The notes under the pieces: model-generated
The model's database searches: none
What the model saw: the letters and a program-made list of their open reading frames with translations, nothing else
What the model was told of the DNA's origin: nothing
Position numbers and translations under genes: made by a program
Shown: in pieces, positions 47,401-57,029 of the stretch
Layout of the letters: every line of letters starts with the position of its first letter
How positions within the stretch are numbered: position 1 is the stretch's first letter
Source of the DNA: Alentia gelatinosa
Taxonomy: Eukaryota; Annelida; Polychaeta; Phyllodocida; Polynoidae
NCBI GenBank assembly: GCA_950022655.1
Contig: OX465579.1
Span: 82,172,515-82,236,514 of the forward strand
Direction of reading: 5' to 3'
DNA: 64,000 nucleotides

Positions 47401-48212
47401 GTAGCGATTCAATCTGAAAATAACTATACCACATGACACGATCAGATATTACTAGAGCAACGCTTTTCCCATATTTCTAGGAGCAATGAACCCCTGGAAC
47501 GTTTAACTAAAACAAACAGACCTTGATGTTATTGGTTTTTTACGTTATGATATTTTTTTTATTTGTGTTGCTGTTGTCATACCCAGATCACGACAACCCC
47601 GTTTTTAAACTGTTGAAACGTGTTGTCACTGACCGACACCAGGCGAATCGCCTTGATCACCAGAGATGTCAGTTTTCCACTTTTCTGTGGAAATCCACTT
47701 TTCCATATCTAGTATATGTAATTTCTTTCCTTACGTCAAACAAATATGATATGGATTTAGCCTCAGTAACACCAATAAAACAGTGGTTTGAAACTCCCAA
47801 CAGACCCTCAGCCCCATGCCATGACAGACAGGGACATTTTATCCATGTTTTCTCAGTCTCTCTGTGGCAGAAAAATCCGCATGAAAAATATTTCCACTTT
47901 TTTCCCTGACCCCAACTGACATCCCTGGATCACGCCGCTGTTACTGTGGGCTTCACAGAACGAACGCATAAATGACGTAGGTCGGCTCCTGCAGTCGAGC
48001 TCATTCAAGCGGTAGCTGCCGACCAGATAACAACCTAGCCATGTCCACACTATATGGAAACACTTTGAAAATTAAAAATTGACCTTAAGTCTTCACAATG
48101 TGTTGTTCTTGTTTGAACTCATCAAATGAAACCATATCCTTTATACCGACGTCGATGTCTCGTTTCAGGTAAAACGATTGCGATCGGCAAAGTACTGAAA
48201 GTAGTTCAGTAA
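32412..48212 (+). CDS. GSPT1: GSPT1 / eRF3, translation termination GTPase (15 exons)
   Basis: Coding exons: 32412-32610, 34124-34174, 35389-35409, 37591-37794, 39098-39131, 39654-39731, 40477-40657, 41858-42012, 42646-42880, 44752-44832, 45158-45259, 45739-45810, 46194-46283, 46822-46993, 48169-48212. They total 1719 nt in a continuous frame (572 residues), all with GT-AG junctions. The N terminus has overlapping PAM2 motifs for PABPC binding (residues about 36-59; [10 protein letters not shown] then AAAFVPS). An acidic/Ser-rich linker follows. The GTPase domain shows G1 GHVDAGKST (156-164), G2 around DKGKT (210-214), G3 DAPGH (233-237), G4 NKMD (295-298) and G5 SG (337-338). Two beta-barrel domains follow and end with the conserved [17 protein letters not shown] segment that contacts eRF1. 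With eRF1, eRF3 uses GTP to drive release of finished proteins at stop codons in the cytoplasm. The C terminus (KVLKVVQ) is slightly shorter than in human. Confidence 0.97.
32611..34123 (+). other. GSPT1 intron 1
   Basis: 1.5 kb, no gene seen. A palindrome ACCCGGCCATGTGGCCGGGT lies near 33763-33782. Confidence 0.8.
34175..35388 (+). other. GSPT1 intron 2
   Basis: Contains the MITE at 34393-34783 and, near 34945-35010, an inverted relative of the repeat at 28615-28745 in LUC7L3 intron 1. Confidence 0.8.
34393..34783. mobile_element. hAT-like MITE with CAGGGTTCGTACA ends (TSD TAACTA)
   Basis: Begins CAGGGTTCGTACAGAGCCTGG and ends TGTACGAACCCTG. TAACTA flanks both sides (34387-34392 and 34784-34789). 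Repeated GAGCCTGGAAAA units lie near each end. A second copy is at 42994-43420. The CAG...CTG ends with a 6-8 bp duplication suggest hAT. Confidence 0.85.
35389..35409 (+). CDS. GSPT1: GSPT1 microexon (21 nt)
   Basis: Exon 3 of GSPT1: a 21-nt exon flanked by TTTTTTCAAAAG and GTAAGT, phase 1 on both sides, encoding the seven-residue acidic segment E-G-E-E-Q-P-P. Its length is a multiple of three, so skipping it would keep the frame and only shorten the linker between PAM2 and GTPase domain. An alternative acceptor two bases downstream would break the frame. Confidence 0.8.
35410..37590 (+). other. GSPT1 intron 3
   Basis: 2.2 kb with G runs at 35779-35792 and 37276-37291 and a MITE copy at about 36140-36401. 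No gene. Confidence 0.8.
36140..36401. mobile_element. hAT-like MITE copy in GSPT1 intron 3
   Basis: Shares ATGTTTTCTCAGTCTCTCTG, ACACCAATAAACAGTGGT and the end AACTGACATCCCTG with 47661-47927. The left terminus is decayed. Confidence 0.7.
37795..39097 (+). other. GSPT1 intron 4
   Basis: 1.3 kb splitting the G1 loop between GHV and DAGKST. The segment 38480-38790 (GTCGTCAGTATAATGTGACC, GGCAGCACTATAAAATGGGC) has the look of a dispersed repeat, but I found no second copy in the window. Confidence 0.7.
39132..39653 (+). other. GSPT1 intron 5
   Basis: 522 bp. Nothing recognised. Confidence 0.7.
39905..40240 (+). pseudogene. LINE ORF2 C-terminal remnant (GSPT1 intron 6)
   Basis: Translation gives [12 protein letters not shown], the end of the RNase H domain of Jockey-like LINEs. 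After a frame change it gives [28 protein letters not shown] and TFQHTLLGC, the typical tail with a CxxC..H..C finger. A stop and frameshift near 40003 show it is dead. Confidence 0.75.
40658..41857 (+). other. GSPT1 intron 7
   Basis: 1.2 kb with a 24-base C run at about 41256-41279 followed by C-rich sequence. No gene. Confidence 0.75.
42013..42645 (+). other. GSPT1 intron 8
   Basis: 633 bp. An open frame reads on from exon 8 for about 110 codons without domains; it is intron read-through. Confidence 0.75.
42994..43420. mobile_element. Second CAGGGTTCGTACA MITE copy (GSPT1 intron 9)
   Basis: Begins CAGGGTTCGTACAGTGTC and shares TCTATGAAATTCTGG, TTTTGATTATTTGTCTTCAT, CTAGCAAGATTGTATTGATT and GGAATTTTATTGGGCT with 34393-34783, but it has an internal insertion and the right terminus is lost. 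Confidence 0.8.
43575..43680 (+). repeat. SINE-like tail repeat (inverted copy at 63775)
   Basis: AGATTCG...CACCCTTGT...GAAAGTCTGGTAAGGACC TATAAT and AACAGGACGTTAAATCAAAC match the reverse complement of 63775-63875. The A/C-rich ending is typical of a SINE 3' tail. Confidence 0.65.
43755..43990 (+). pseudogene. LINE RNase H fragment (GSPT1 intron 9)
   Basis: Reads [16 protein letters not shown], then in another frame [16 protein letters not shown]: the first catalytic aspartate (TDGSK) and the NAETSAI glutamate region of LINE RNase H. Broken by frameshift and stop. Confidence 0.7.
44865..45066. repeat. 103-bp tandem duplication in GSPT1 intron 10
   Basis: TTAGGATATGTTGACAGCC at 44865 repeats at 44968 (TTAGGATGTGTTGACAGCC), with about 95% identity over the unit. 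It makes up most of the 325-bp intron and must be recent. Confidence 0.92.
45260..46821 (+). other. GSPT1 introns 11-13
   Basis: Intron 11 is 45260-45738, intron 12 is 45811-46193 and intron 13 is 46284-46821. No repeat or gene recognised. Confidence 0.7.
46994..48168 (+). other. GSPT1 intron 14
   Basis: 1.2 kb, holding the MITE at 47661-47927. Near 47184-47230 is a segment (GTGAAAAGCTTAAATC, CTCAGGG) like the sequence that follows the LINE tail at 40280-40330, so a LINE 3' end may be present. Confidence 0.75.
47661..47927. mobile_element. hAT-like MITE (TSD GATCAC) in GSPT1 intron 14
   Basis: Begins CAGAGATGTCAGTTTTCC and ends AACTGACATCCCTG, 267 bp, with a perfect GATCAC duplication (47655-47660, 47928-47933). 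Other copies: 23626-23876, 36140-36401, probably 28245-28825. Confidence 0.85.
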
Positions 48213-49165
48213 GTTGCCGTTGTGATCAAGCTGCGGGGTTTGCGACCTGGATGGGACAAGCTGACGGGCCAACCGGCCACATGGCCCTAACTGTGGGGCA
48301 CACCGCTATGCAGCCATCCACCGCTCTCCTACCTTAGGGACTGACCTAGAATCCAGTCGGCGACGGGCGAGAAGGATTATTATTATTATTATTATCATTA
48401 TATGATATCAAATGAATTACTCAAAATCTAAACGCCCGGTACAGGCCGGACAAGGGAAGTGCTTATTATCATTAAATTGTATCATTCAAACTGGGCAAGC
48501 CTCCACCCCTCATACTTATTTGTTCTTGGTCGCGCCAACTTTGTAAAATAATTTTCCCATATACAAATTTAGCATCTAGGTTCATTGATTATGGCCCAAA
48601 CTGACTAAAAGTCTGTGAAATATGTAAGGGTGCTTCTGCGGCCTCTAGTGTTATATTCCTGAAGGATGTATGAATCTGTGTTTGTATTATGAGTGTGAGG
48701 GATGATGGTAAAGAGGCATGCCTGGCGCAGAAGATATAAAAGGGACCGACTAAAAGATACCCTAGAGAATTTGTTTTAAGCGAGAAATTAAAATGTTAAC
48801 TCGGGGTGCGAGAAAATGTTATTATATTATATATATATACATTAAAAAAATCTAGCTTGCAGCCAATGCGGTTGCACACGGCCAGCAACCTATTTGTTGC
48901 AAACGTATAAAACTTGAATACTTTGAGGACGAAAGGCGGTAAACTAAGGCATTTTCTACCTAAATCTGTATACATGTTAACTGTACTGGGTGACAGGTTC
49001 TTTCTGCTCAGCGGAGGTGTGCATCGATTATGTACAAAATGTTACTGGTACACAGCGCTGACACAAAGTAGCTGCAACCAGTGTGCCGAATACTATGAAT
49101 GCTTCTTTTCTTCCCCAATAAAACCCTGGCTAATCACTATTTGGATTTGTTCTTTTAATAATACT
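48213..49165 (+). other. GSPT1 3' UTR and downstream
   Basis: Poly(A) signal candidates are ATTAAA at 48787-48792 and AATAAA at 49117-49122. A (TTA)n microsatellite is at 48376-48398. The true cleavage site is not visible. Confidence 0.4.
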
Positions 49166-49168
49166 ATG

Positions 49169-49280
49169 AGAAAACGTGGTTACTGAGCCCGTACGGCCCT
49201 CCCGCCTGCGGCGTCGGGCCGTATTTTTTCATAAAATGACCTCGAACGGCACCCGTACGGGCTCAGTCACTACGTTTTCT
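49169..49280. repeat. 28-bp inverted repeat, hairpin with GC-rich loop
   Basis: AGAAAACGTGGTTACTGAGC... (49169-49196) pairs with 49253-49280 with two mismatches; the outer AT bases extend it weakly. The loop contains CGGCCC..GGGCCG. Confidence 0.85.
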
Positions 49281-49369
49281 TATTACTATACACCTCCAAC
49301 TCATTTAAAACGCCGTTTCATGACCTTTCCTGCACCGTGGTTAAACCCCCTGTTCCTGTACAAAGCTAA

Positions 49370-49760
49370 TGACATTCACTACGGCCCGCTAGCAGTAAAA
49401 ACCCGGCAACGATCGACAGATGACGCTGTAACTTCACCTCCCGGAGGAATTGAGCAATGAAATTTTAACACGAGTACGGCACATATATAACCTATAATTA
49501 TACCAAATATGATGAAGATCGGTCACTTTAAACCGAAGATATCGGCGTTTGAATACGGCGACTTCGACATTCACTGCACACTGGGAGATGGGAGGGTGAA
49601 AACCCGGCAACTGCGGACGTGGAGCAGACTATGAAATGTATGACACAGGACGACCTGGAACTCTAGTAGCCAACGTAATTATGACGTCGACAACGTGGAG
49701 CAGCCTAACGGAAAGCGGTCGGACTTGTTGATAACGATTGTTCTCGCATATTTAAGGTAT
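49370..49760. repeat. MITE core copy without clear ends
   Basis: Carries the shared core (AATTGAGCAATGAAATTTTA, ACCTATAAT, CCAAATATGATGAAGATCGG) also seen at 52320-52420, 55095-55210 and 55790-55900. Terminal repeats could not be defined. Confidence 0.6.
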
Positions 49761-51214
49761 TTAAACGGTTTTACGTGAATTTCACACGTTGACTACCTCG
49801 ATATTTGGACAATACATGCTTCCAGTTCTTACGGGTAAGGCTTAGCATGTCTCTCAGGTTATGAATGGGAGAGAACCGCCGTTTTCTTTGTTTGTTTTTG
49901 ACACGGACACTGGTCTCGCTTTATCGCGATATTTTACGTTAGCGGGCTGTAGTGTCTAGCAGCGGGACGTATAGTTTTACATGCTTAATCCTATGGGAAT
50001 CACTACGTCCTACTACTCGGCGAGCCCGAACGTTATTTATACTATATGCCTAGCAGCGGTTAGTATATCACAGACGTTCGCCCATAGGTGTATAGTAATA
50101 GCGACTTCGTCGTGGCTTCCCCACATATCTCTCTATTCTGTGGCTCCCCACCCCCTTAGTGGCGCCCCCTACTATTAATACCGGGTACCGGTACCTGTGT
50201 GTACCTTAAATTTTTAGCATCTATTATTTCATGCGACAGGTATTTTGCTGGCAACCAGCGCGATTCAATCTCGTCGGCTGATCTCAGAGCAAAGAGATCG
50301 GAAAACTACAGTCCTAAATTATGTTTTCAGTACAGCTAGAAACAAATCTTAAAAGATGGAAGTACATTTGTGTACCGATCTGGAAAAAAGAAGGGCAGGT
50401 TTGAGTTTTTCCCTCCACGAGATTCTCACTCTCGTGGCTCCTCAATCTCCCACCCTAGATCGGGTTCACTATGTCTCTATGTATGGGAGCAACTTCAAGC
50501 GGATTCGACGGAATTCTACCGTTTTAAATATAGTAGGTAACCATATCATTTCAATCTTAGATTTGTTTGTACAACAGATGACGTTCCGATGAGCTTTAAA
50601 TGTGTATTTTCACTTGGTACCATATAATATCCCAAATAAGTATAGATCTAAAGATGTGTTTTCCATGTTTTCTCAGTCTAAACAAATTTCCCTTCGTGCT
50701 TTTCCAAACCCAAACTGATATCCCTAGTTAAACGTATTTTTGGTGAGGCCCAGAGGCGTTTCTGGAAGCAACTGATCCGACCTATGAAAGAGATGTAATG
50801 GGGCAGTCATTCACGACAGTTGCGGTTCATTGACCGGGTTCGTACAAGTCGGGAAAGAAAATTATCGCACGGCCAGGGAGACCTAGGGAATTTGGATTGG
50901 GGGGGGGGGGGGGTCCAAGAAATGTTGTCACTAATTTAGATAGTACATCTCTTGGCTATGGTTTGCAAGAACTTTTTTTCTTTTTTAGCAAAATCAAAGT
51001 ATGGTGATCAAGTACAACTCAACAACTTCCCAAGTTTGGGTTCGGTGATCGGTTTTATTATGCAGCAGGTTACAACGTTTCGGCGTTTGAGTCGCCTTTG
51101 TCAAAATTTAGCAACGGCCACGTCCTTTACTCAAGCTTTGGATTGACTGATGTTGCAAACTTAGAATTATGGATATATACATATTCAGTGGTAGGGGAGG
51201 TCAGTGACTTGATC
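49761..51214. other. Intergenic, with a dispersed repeat at 50252-50590
   Basis: 50252-50590 shares CGAGATTCTCACTCTCGTGG, GGGTTCACTATGTCTCTATG and GACGGAATTCTACCGTTTTA with 29180-29610 and 56468-56967. A G run is at 50900-50914. Near 50830 GGGTTCGTACAAG is a fragment of the 34393 family. No gene. Confidence 0.5.
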
Positions 51215-51440
51215 ATTTTCCTCCTGTTGATGCCTTGAGGCATAAGCCAGTGGTGGTTTGGTGTTGTTTCGAGGCATCGATCGATTGTGATAGGGTGATG
51301 CTTTTTTTCAAATTTACAAAACCGTTGGTTTTTGTGATAGAATGGCAAATAATATATCAATTAACGGGGAACTTTTAAATGTAGATGATAACATAGTACC
51401 TGGCTCCTTTGCCTGTGTCATTTCCCCTGGTACCTGGCAC
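51215..51440. repeat. Decayed relative of the TTAA/palindrome family
   Basis: A single TGATGCCTTGAGGCATA palindrome, then AAATTTACAAAACCGT and a far end TTTCCCCTGGTACCTGGCAC, similar in order to 8265-8645 and 12522-12860. TTAA ends are absent. Confidence 0.5.
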
Positions 51441-51530
51441 ATTGGGTTTAGATGTGTTTTGTTCTGACTTTAATCTTAATCTCAATAATTTGGTTATAGA
51501 AAAGTCCGGGAAAGTTGGGAATTCGATCCT

Positions 51531-51870
51531 GGGCCCTGTTTTTCAGTAGTGATGGTCGCTTGCTGAGATCCGCTAAGATCGGAGAACGATTCTGAGACTG
51601 TTTGGGACATCAATGGCTGCAAGTGTTTTCGAGACATGGTCTCAGAGCGCCGAGGTAATAGCTGATGCAATAATCACAACCTGAGATCAGTAGCGATCAT
51701 TCCCTGATTTTAGACACATATACTTATCCAAATTAGACCATATTTACAGCAAGTAATCGTCCATGTGCATTTGATCCAATCCTAAAATTTGATAATTTTC
51801 CATAGAGTATTCCATGAGTTAGACATTTTAACATTTTGAATGGGTGTTGTTATTTACAAAGAACCAGAGC
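51531..51870. mobile_element. GGGCCCTGTTTTTCAGT MITE, 3'-truncated
   Basis: Begins GGGCCCTGTTTTTCAGT with GAGATC-rich sequence. Its interior (ATTAGACCATATTTACAGC) matches the inverse of the full copy at 53121-53931. The right end is missing. Confidence 0.75.
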
Positions 51871-51950
51871 CCCTGGAAAGCCCACTCACTGTGCAGCCCT
51901 GTGAACTAGTGGCATGCATGGGCTGAGTCCTACAGGGGAGCAAAACATCT

Positions 51951-53063
51951 GGGCCCTGTTTTTCAGTCGAGACGATCTCAAGCTGAGATCCACTGAGATC
52001 CATGGGAGATCCTGAGACCATTTGGGAGATCAATGGCTGCAGGTGTTTTTCAGTCAGGGTCTCAGTGCGCCACAGCGGATCTCAGGACGATCTCAGGGCC
52101 CTGTTTTTCAGTAACGACATCGTCGGCCAACATTACCGTACGATCGTCCAGCGATTCCACGACATTCTGGAAGACACAAAATGGCCGCTGTTCTATAGAC
52201 ACGATCGTAGTGCGCCACTCACGATCGCCGCTAAAAATGTCGGCCGCTACGACAAGTATAGAACTGTCTTAGGTTCTATAACACATCACTGTGCGTTTAT
52301 AGAGGATTCTTCCACTTCCCGATGGAATTAAGTAATGAAATTTTAACACGAGTAAGGGGTACATTTAACCTATAATCGTACTAAATATGAAGAAGAACGG
52401 CTGTACCGTTATGAAGTTATCGGCGTTTGGATATGAAACATTGAGCTATCGATCGGGTATCGTACACGCACTCTCCTAGCAGATCTTCCGTGGTTTAGCG
52501 TGCGGAATCTCTGGTGGGAGAGTGAAGTAAGCACAGCCGATGTCAAGGTCGCCGCATAAATTAAACCACGTGATGGTAGGCGTACACTGGCCACCAGGGC
52601 ACTATTTGCTATGACAAAAATCAAACGACCATAACCGTGTGGCCGATTTTCTTAATATTTGGTAAGTTTATAGGTACTATATATACCTTACTTGTGTTTC
52701 ATTGCTTAATTCCAACGGGAAGTGAAGTTGCGCATTCTGTACGACATGTCCATAGGTGTCATGAACAGAAGACACTTTGGGCGACATTTTCAATCACGTG
52801 ACCCGACGATTGTCGTGACTGAAAAACACGTCTGGCTGCCCTACGCCTCTTAAACTCACGACCTATCGCCTAATCACTATAGTGTCGTGTCTATCGAACA
52901 CTGACGGCAAAAACACGTCGCCCATAACGATTGTCGTGACTGAAAAACAGGGCCCTGGTTTAGCTGAGATCATTTCTGCCAGGTACAAGATACTGCACTC
53001 AGAAATTATTTTGGCTTCCAAACGGTCTCAACTTGAGATCGTCTCGACTGAAAAACAGGGCCC
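51951..53063. mobile_element. GGGCCCTGTTTTTCAGT MITE, short form, interrupted
   Basis: Ends GGGCCCTGTTTTTCAGTCGA and its inverse TCGACTGAAAAACAGGGCCC. Net length is about 249 bp once the nested element 52094-52957 is removed. It is rich in TGAGATC/GATCTCA. The copy at 53121-53931 has the uninterrupted sequence GATCTCAGGTTTAGC (inverse), confirming the nesting. Confidence 0.88.
52094..52957. mobile_element. 864-bp MITE nested in the preceding one
   Basis: Begins CAGGGCCCTGTTTTTCAGT and ends with its exact inverse. Only the outer 19 bp match the host element; the subterminal part differs (AACGACATCGTCGG / CGATTGTCGTGAC). The interior includes the shared core (52320-52420). Comparison with the empty site suggests at most a 3-bp duplication (CAG/CTG). 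Confidence 0.88.
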
Positions 53064-53120
53064 GGGTTCACACTTCTAACATGTCCGACTATATCTGTTA
53101 ATAATGTACCCTGGTACCCA

Positions 53121-53931
53121 GGGCCCTGTTTTTCAGTCGAGATGATCTCAAGTTGAGACCGTTTGGAAGCCAAACTGTTTTTCAGTTGAGATGATCTCTG
53201 GGGATCTCAGCCTGAGACTGAGATGCGACCGTTTTGGGTGATTTGAGTGTTTTTCAGTTGTGATGATCTCAAGGGATCTCAAGTGAAATGATCTCCCAAA
53301 CGGTCTCAACCTGAGACCAGTTGATACTAGTCATAACTTATTTTTTTAGGTGCTTACACTTATTCAAATTAGAAAATATTTAGAGCGGAGGGTTCTAATA
53401 ATCTGACATACCTAAATCCGAAATTTCATAGTTTTCTTGTGGTTATTAAGACTGAAATAAACATTTGTCTGGAAATCTTAGAGATGCAGTCACTGCCCCA
53501 CTCAAACAGCTTGTGTATACCTACTGGAATGCTCGATGTTATTTGAGCAGGGTAGGGTCAAGGTCACTCCATATTTATAAATAACAACACTACCCATTCA
53601 CGAAGAAAAACATGTCTAACTCTTGAAATATTCAATAGAAAATTATGAAATCTTAGGACGCAATTGGATGGACATGGACAATTATTCGCTGTAAATATGG
53701 TCTAATTTGAATAAGTATAAGTTTCTCAAATCAATAATTTCTGAGTGCAGTATCTTGTACCTGGCAGAAATGATCTCAGCTAAACCTGAGATCGTCCTGA
53801 GATCCGCTGTGGCGCACTGAGACCCTGACTGAAAAACACCTGCAGCCATTGATCTCCCAAATGGTCTCAGGATCTCCCATGGATCTCAGTGGATCTCAGC
53901 TTGAGATCGTCTCGACTGAAAAACAGGGCCC
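53121..53931. mobile_element. Full-length GGGCCCTGTTTTTCAGT MITE
   Basis: 811 bp with GGGCCCTGTTTTTCAGTCGA at one end and its inverse at the other. The right 200 bp are the inverse of 51951-52093 plus 52958-53000. Internal partial repeats of the terminus (CTGTTTTTCAGTTGAGATGA) occur at about 53188 and 53250. Confidence 0.88.
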
Positions 53932-54124
53932 AGGATATCTGCTAGAGGTCGCGGCGGAGAAGTACCCACACCACTGTTTCCATGTTTCGAATGGGTAACC
54001 GGAAGTCCACCTCCCCTCTATCTACCCTGGAAGCCTGGCCTAGTCACATTATAGGCCAGGTAACAGGTTCCATTTTTATGGTGCACTATGGGTAACGCTT
54101 CCATTACTTGCACTAGTCTCTTTC

Positions 54125-54315
54125 ACAAACACTTGGAGGTGCGCAAGGCAGCCTGACACTTAGATTGGCAACCACCCGCTGTCTGCGCTGAGCTACTAAC
54201 TTTGTGTAGCTCTGGTTGCCAGTGTACCTGACACTTGGAGGCGCGCAAGGCAGCCTGACACTTGGAGGCATGCAAGGCAGCCTGACACTTGGAGGCGGGC
54301 AAGGCAGCCTGACAA
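54125..54315. repeat. 27-bp minisatellite
   Basis: Units of the form CAGCCTGACACTTGGAGGC(A/G)(T/C/G)GCAAGG, three in direct succession from about 54225 to 54315 and one displaced unit at 54130-54160. Confidence 0.9.
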
Positions 54316-54867
54316 GGGTCTGTAGGAGTCTAGTGGTAGAGGTAGGGAATTCCATACCCAGAAGTAGTATGGCGGCAGTAATGACATCACATGTTTATGT
54401 ACAGGCAGTAGACACAGTAAAACTTACCTCAGCAGTTTGAAAAGGAATCCTAATTTTTTCAAAAGTTCTAAGTTTACCAATGAATAGTATATACAAAAAT
54501 GTATCAGTAGAGCACAAATTTTCAAATCAGTTCCAATAGTTAGAGAATTTTATTCATCTGACAGCTCCCACGTGAGTGTTTGTTGGTCATTCCCTGGTTT
54601 GAATCTGTACTATTTATAGCTAGGCCAACCAGAAAATTTCCATACCAACCAATCAGCACCCAGCCCTGGTAGACTCCTAGAGACCCTTACCAGCATGCCC
54701 CGTGCGCCTCAAGCGGTCCTGAAAGAGACTATACTTGCACTCTACTAGCAGAGATCCTGTACTCTACTTCCGCAAAAGATCTGCTTGGAGAGTGCCACAT
54801 TGGCAGAACGAGACTGTAGAGCCTAGACTGGCCTCAGTCCCTGTATCCTTTATTTTATTTATTCTAT
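54316..54867. other. Intergenic, nothing recognised
   Basis: No supported gene or repeat. Confidence 0.3.
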
Positions 54868-55523
54868 CAGGGGCCCGTTTCAATAGACTGTAGGACGTCC
54901 GTTATTGGGTCTAGTGACACAATAGCGGCACTTCGCATTGCAGTAGTTTAGGGACAACACATTTAGGGACACAGAGTAGCAGACGGGCGCCAATAGTGGC
55001 ATGTACCATATCATAAGAGGGGTGTCCGGTCACTATGGGTTACTGTAGCGTCATAAATAGCGATCTATTGTCACAAATGCGTAACTTTACTTCCTGTAGA
55101 AATTAAGCTATGAAAATTTAACCCCAGTTAGGGACACATATAACTTATAAACATGCCAAATATGAAGGAGATCGGCTCATGCAATCCAACGATATTCACA
55201 TTTGAATTCTGTCATACCAAATGCTGCTCTGGTGGCCAGTGTAGAATTATTCAAGGCTGTTGCTAATTTATGCAGTGACCTTCACCTTGATGGCACTTGT
55301 TCCCGGTAGGACATGAGTATGTGAAATGGGGTACCCCACATGTTTTTCCGCTACACTGTCCCAAACTAGGGACACATCCACAATAGTGACAAGACACACT
55401 TCCCCTACAGTGACATGCCTTCTGAAACGAGACAGAAGATTTTCTGCTATTCAAGTCACTATTGGGGTCACTAAACATGTCACTAAGTGGCTTAGTGACG
55501 CATTCTATTGAAACGGGCCCCTG
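54868..55523. mobile_element. hAT-like MITE, CAGGGGCCCGTTTCAATAGA ends
   Basis: 656 bp with a perfect 20-bp terminal inverted repeat. TAGTGACAC/GTCACTA-type motifs recur through the interior, and the shared core is at 55095-55210. A clear target duplication was not found. Confidence 0.88.
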
Positions 55524-55537
55524 GACTTGTATTAGGC

Positions 55538-56190
55538 CTGGGGCCCGTTTCAATCGTCTGTAGGACGTCCGTTATTGGGTGTAGTGACACGATAGCGACA
55601 GGTTGCGTTGCAGTAGTTTAGTGACAACCGATTCTGTGACATAGGGTAATAGACAGGCGCAAATAGTGGCATGTACCCTTTCAGAAGTGGCTGTCAAGTC
55701 ACTGTAGTGGTCACTAGTGTGTCCTAAATAGCGAGAGGGTATACCTTCTCGCTTCTATTGTCACAAATGTGTAACTTCTCTTCCCGTAGTAATTAAGCTG
55801 TGGAACTTTAACCCCAGTTAGGGACACATGAAACTTATAAACCTGCCAAATATGAAGGATATCGGTCCATGCAATCTAATGATATTCACATTTGAATTTT
55901 GTCATAGGAAATGCTGCTCTGATAGCCAGTGTAGGATTTCTCAAGCCTGTCACTCTTTCTGCAGCGACTTTTACCTTGATACTACTTGTTCCCGAGAGCA
56001 CTAACACCATCCATGGTAAGGCCCAGGCAGCAATGTCACTATGTCACCAACAGTGAACTGACACACCACGCCAATAGTGACATGCCTTCTGCAACGAGAA
56101 TTAAATTTTGTCACTATTCCTGTCACTATTTGAGTCACTAAACATGTCACTAAGTGGTTTAGTGACCCATTCTATTGAAACGGGCCCCTG
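55538..56190. mobile_element. Second copy of the CAGGGGCCCGTTTCAAT MITE
   Basis: 653 bp, same orientation, separated by 14 bp from the first copy, with about 75-80% identity by eye. Starts CTGGGGCCCGTTTCAATCG, ends ATTGAAACGGGCCCCTG. Core at 55790-55900. Confidence 0.87.
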
Positions 56191-56467
56191 TATTATCTTC
56201 CTTACAGTCAGTACAGCAGGATTGCTGATTCTTACCGACTTAATCTAAAACTAGCGACTTCGTCGAGTCCGAGTCCGAACAAATTTTTAAAAAATGAGAT
56301 GACGGAATGCCCAAAGCGGGACTCGAACTCCCATCATCCGCATTCCCACGCGGACACTCAGACGACTGCTTCACAGAGTCGGTTGAGAGGGGGATTCCAA
56401 ATACTTAGTCTGGTGGTGGTCACTGGGTGGTGGTGGGTGGGGGAGGGGAATCAGCGGAATTTTGAAA

Positions 56468-56967
56468 AGGGTACCAGCGAAAGTTGAGATCTCATTGGTT
56501 TCTCATGAGAAAAGTAGATTAGAAAACTACAATACGAAACTTTGATTTCGGCATGGCTTGAAATGAATCATAAGAGAAAAAGTTTGTCACTCTTGTGGCT
56601 CTTCAATCTCCATGCTTATGTCTGGTTCACTTTGTCTCTATGTGCGGGACCAACTCCACGCGGATATTTCGGAAATTCTACCGTTTTAGATATAGTAGGT
56701 AAAAACTACAATTCCGGTAAGATCCGCTTGGAGATTCTCCTGCACATAGAGACATAGTGAACCAAACTTAGGCTTGGAGACTGAGGGGCCACGAGAGTGA
56801 GAATCTCGTGGAGGGAAAAACCAGAATCTCTTCTTCTTTTTTGTTGATCTATAGGCAGAAGTAACTTTTCTCCTATGATTCATTTCGAGCCATGCCGAAA
56901 TCAAAGTTTAGTAATGTAGTTATTTTATCTGCTAATCTTGAGAAAAAGCAATGAGACCACTACGCTG
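56468..56967. repeat. Large inverted repeat of a dispersed element
   Basis: Left arm (about 56480-56690) and right arm (about 56715-56967) are two head-to-head copies of the family seen at 29180-29610, sharing AAACTTTGATTTCGGCATGG, GAAATGAATCATA, CTGGTTCACT and GTCTCTATGTGC. The left arm lacks about 60 bp present in the right arm. Confidence 0.8.
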
Positions 56968-57029
56968 GTTGCCGGCAATATACCTGTGTCACGCGTAATA
57001 ATAACCACGAGTTTGCGATGATAATTATG

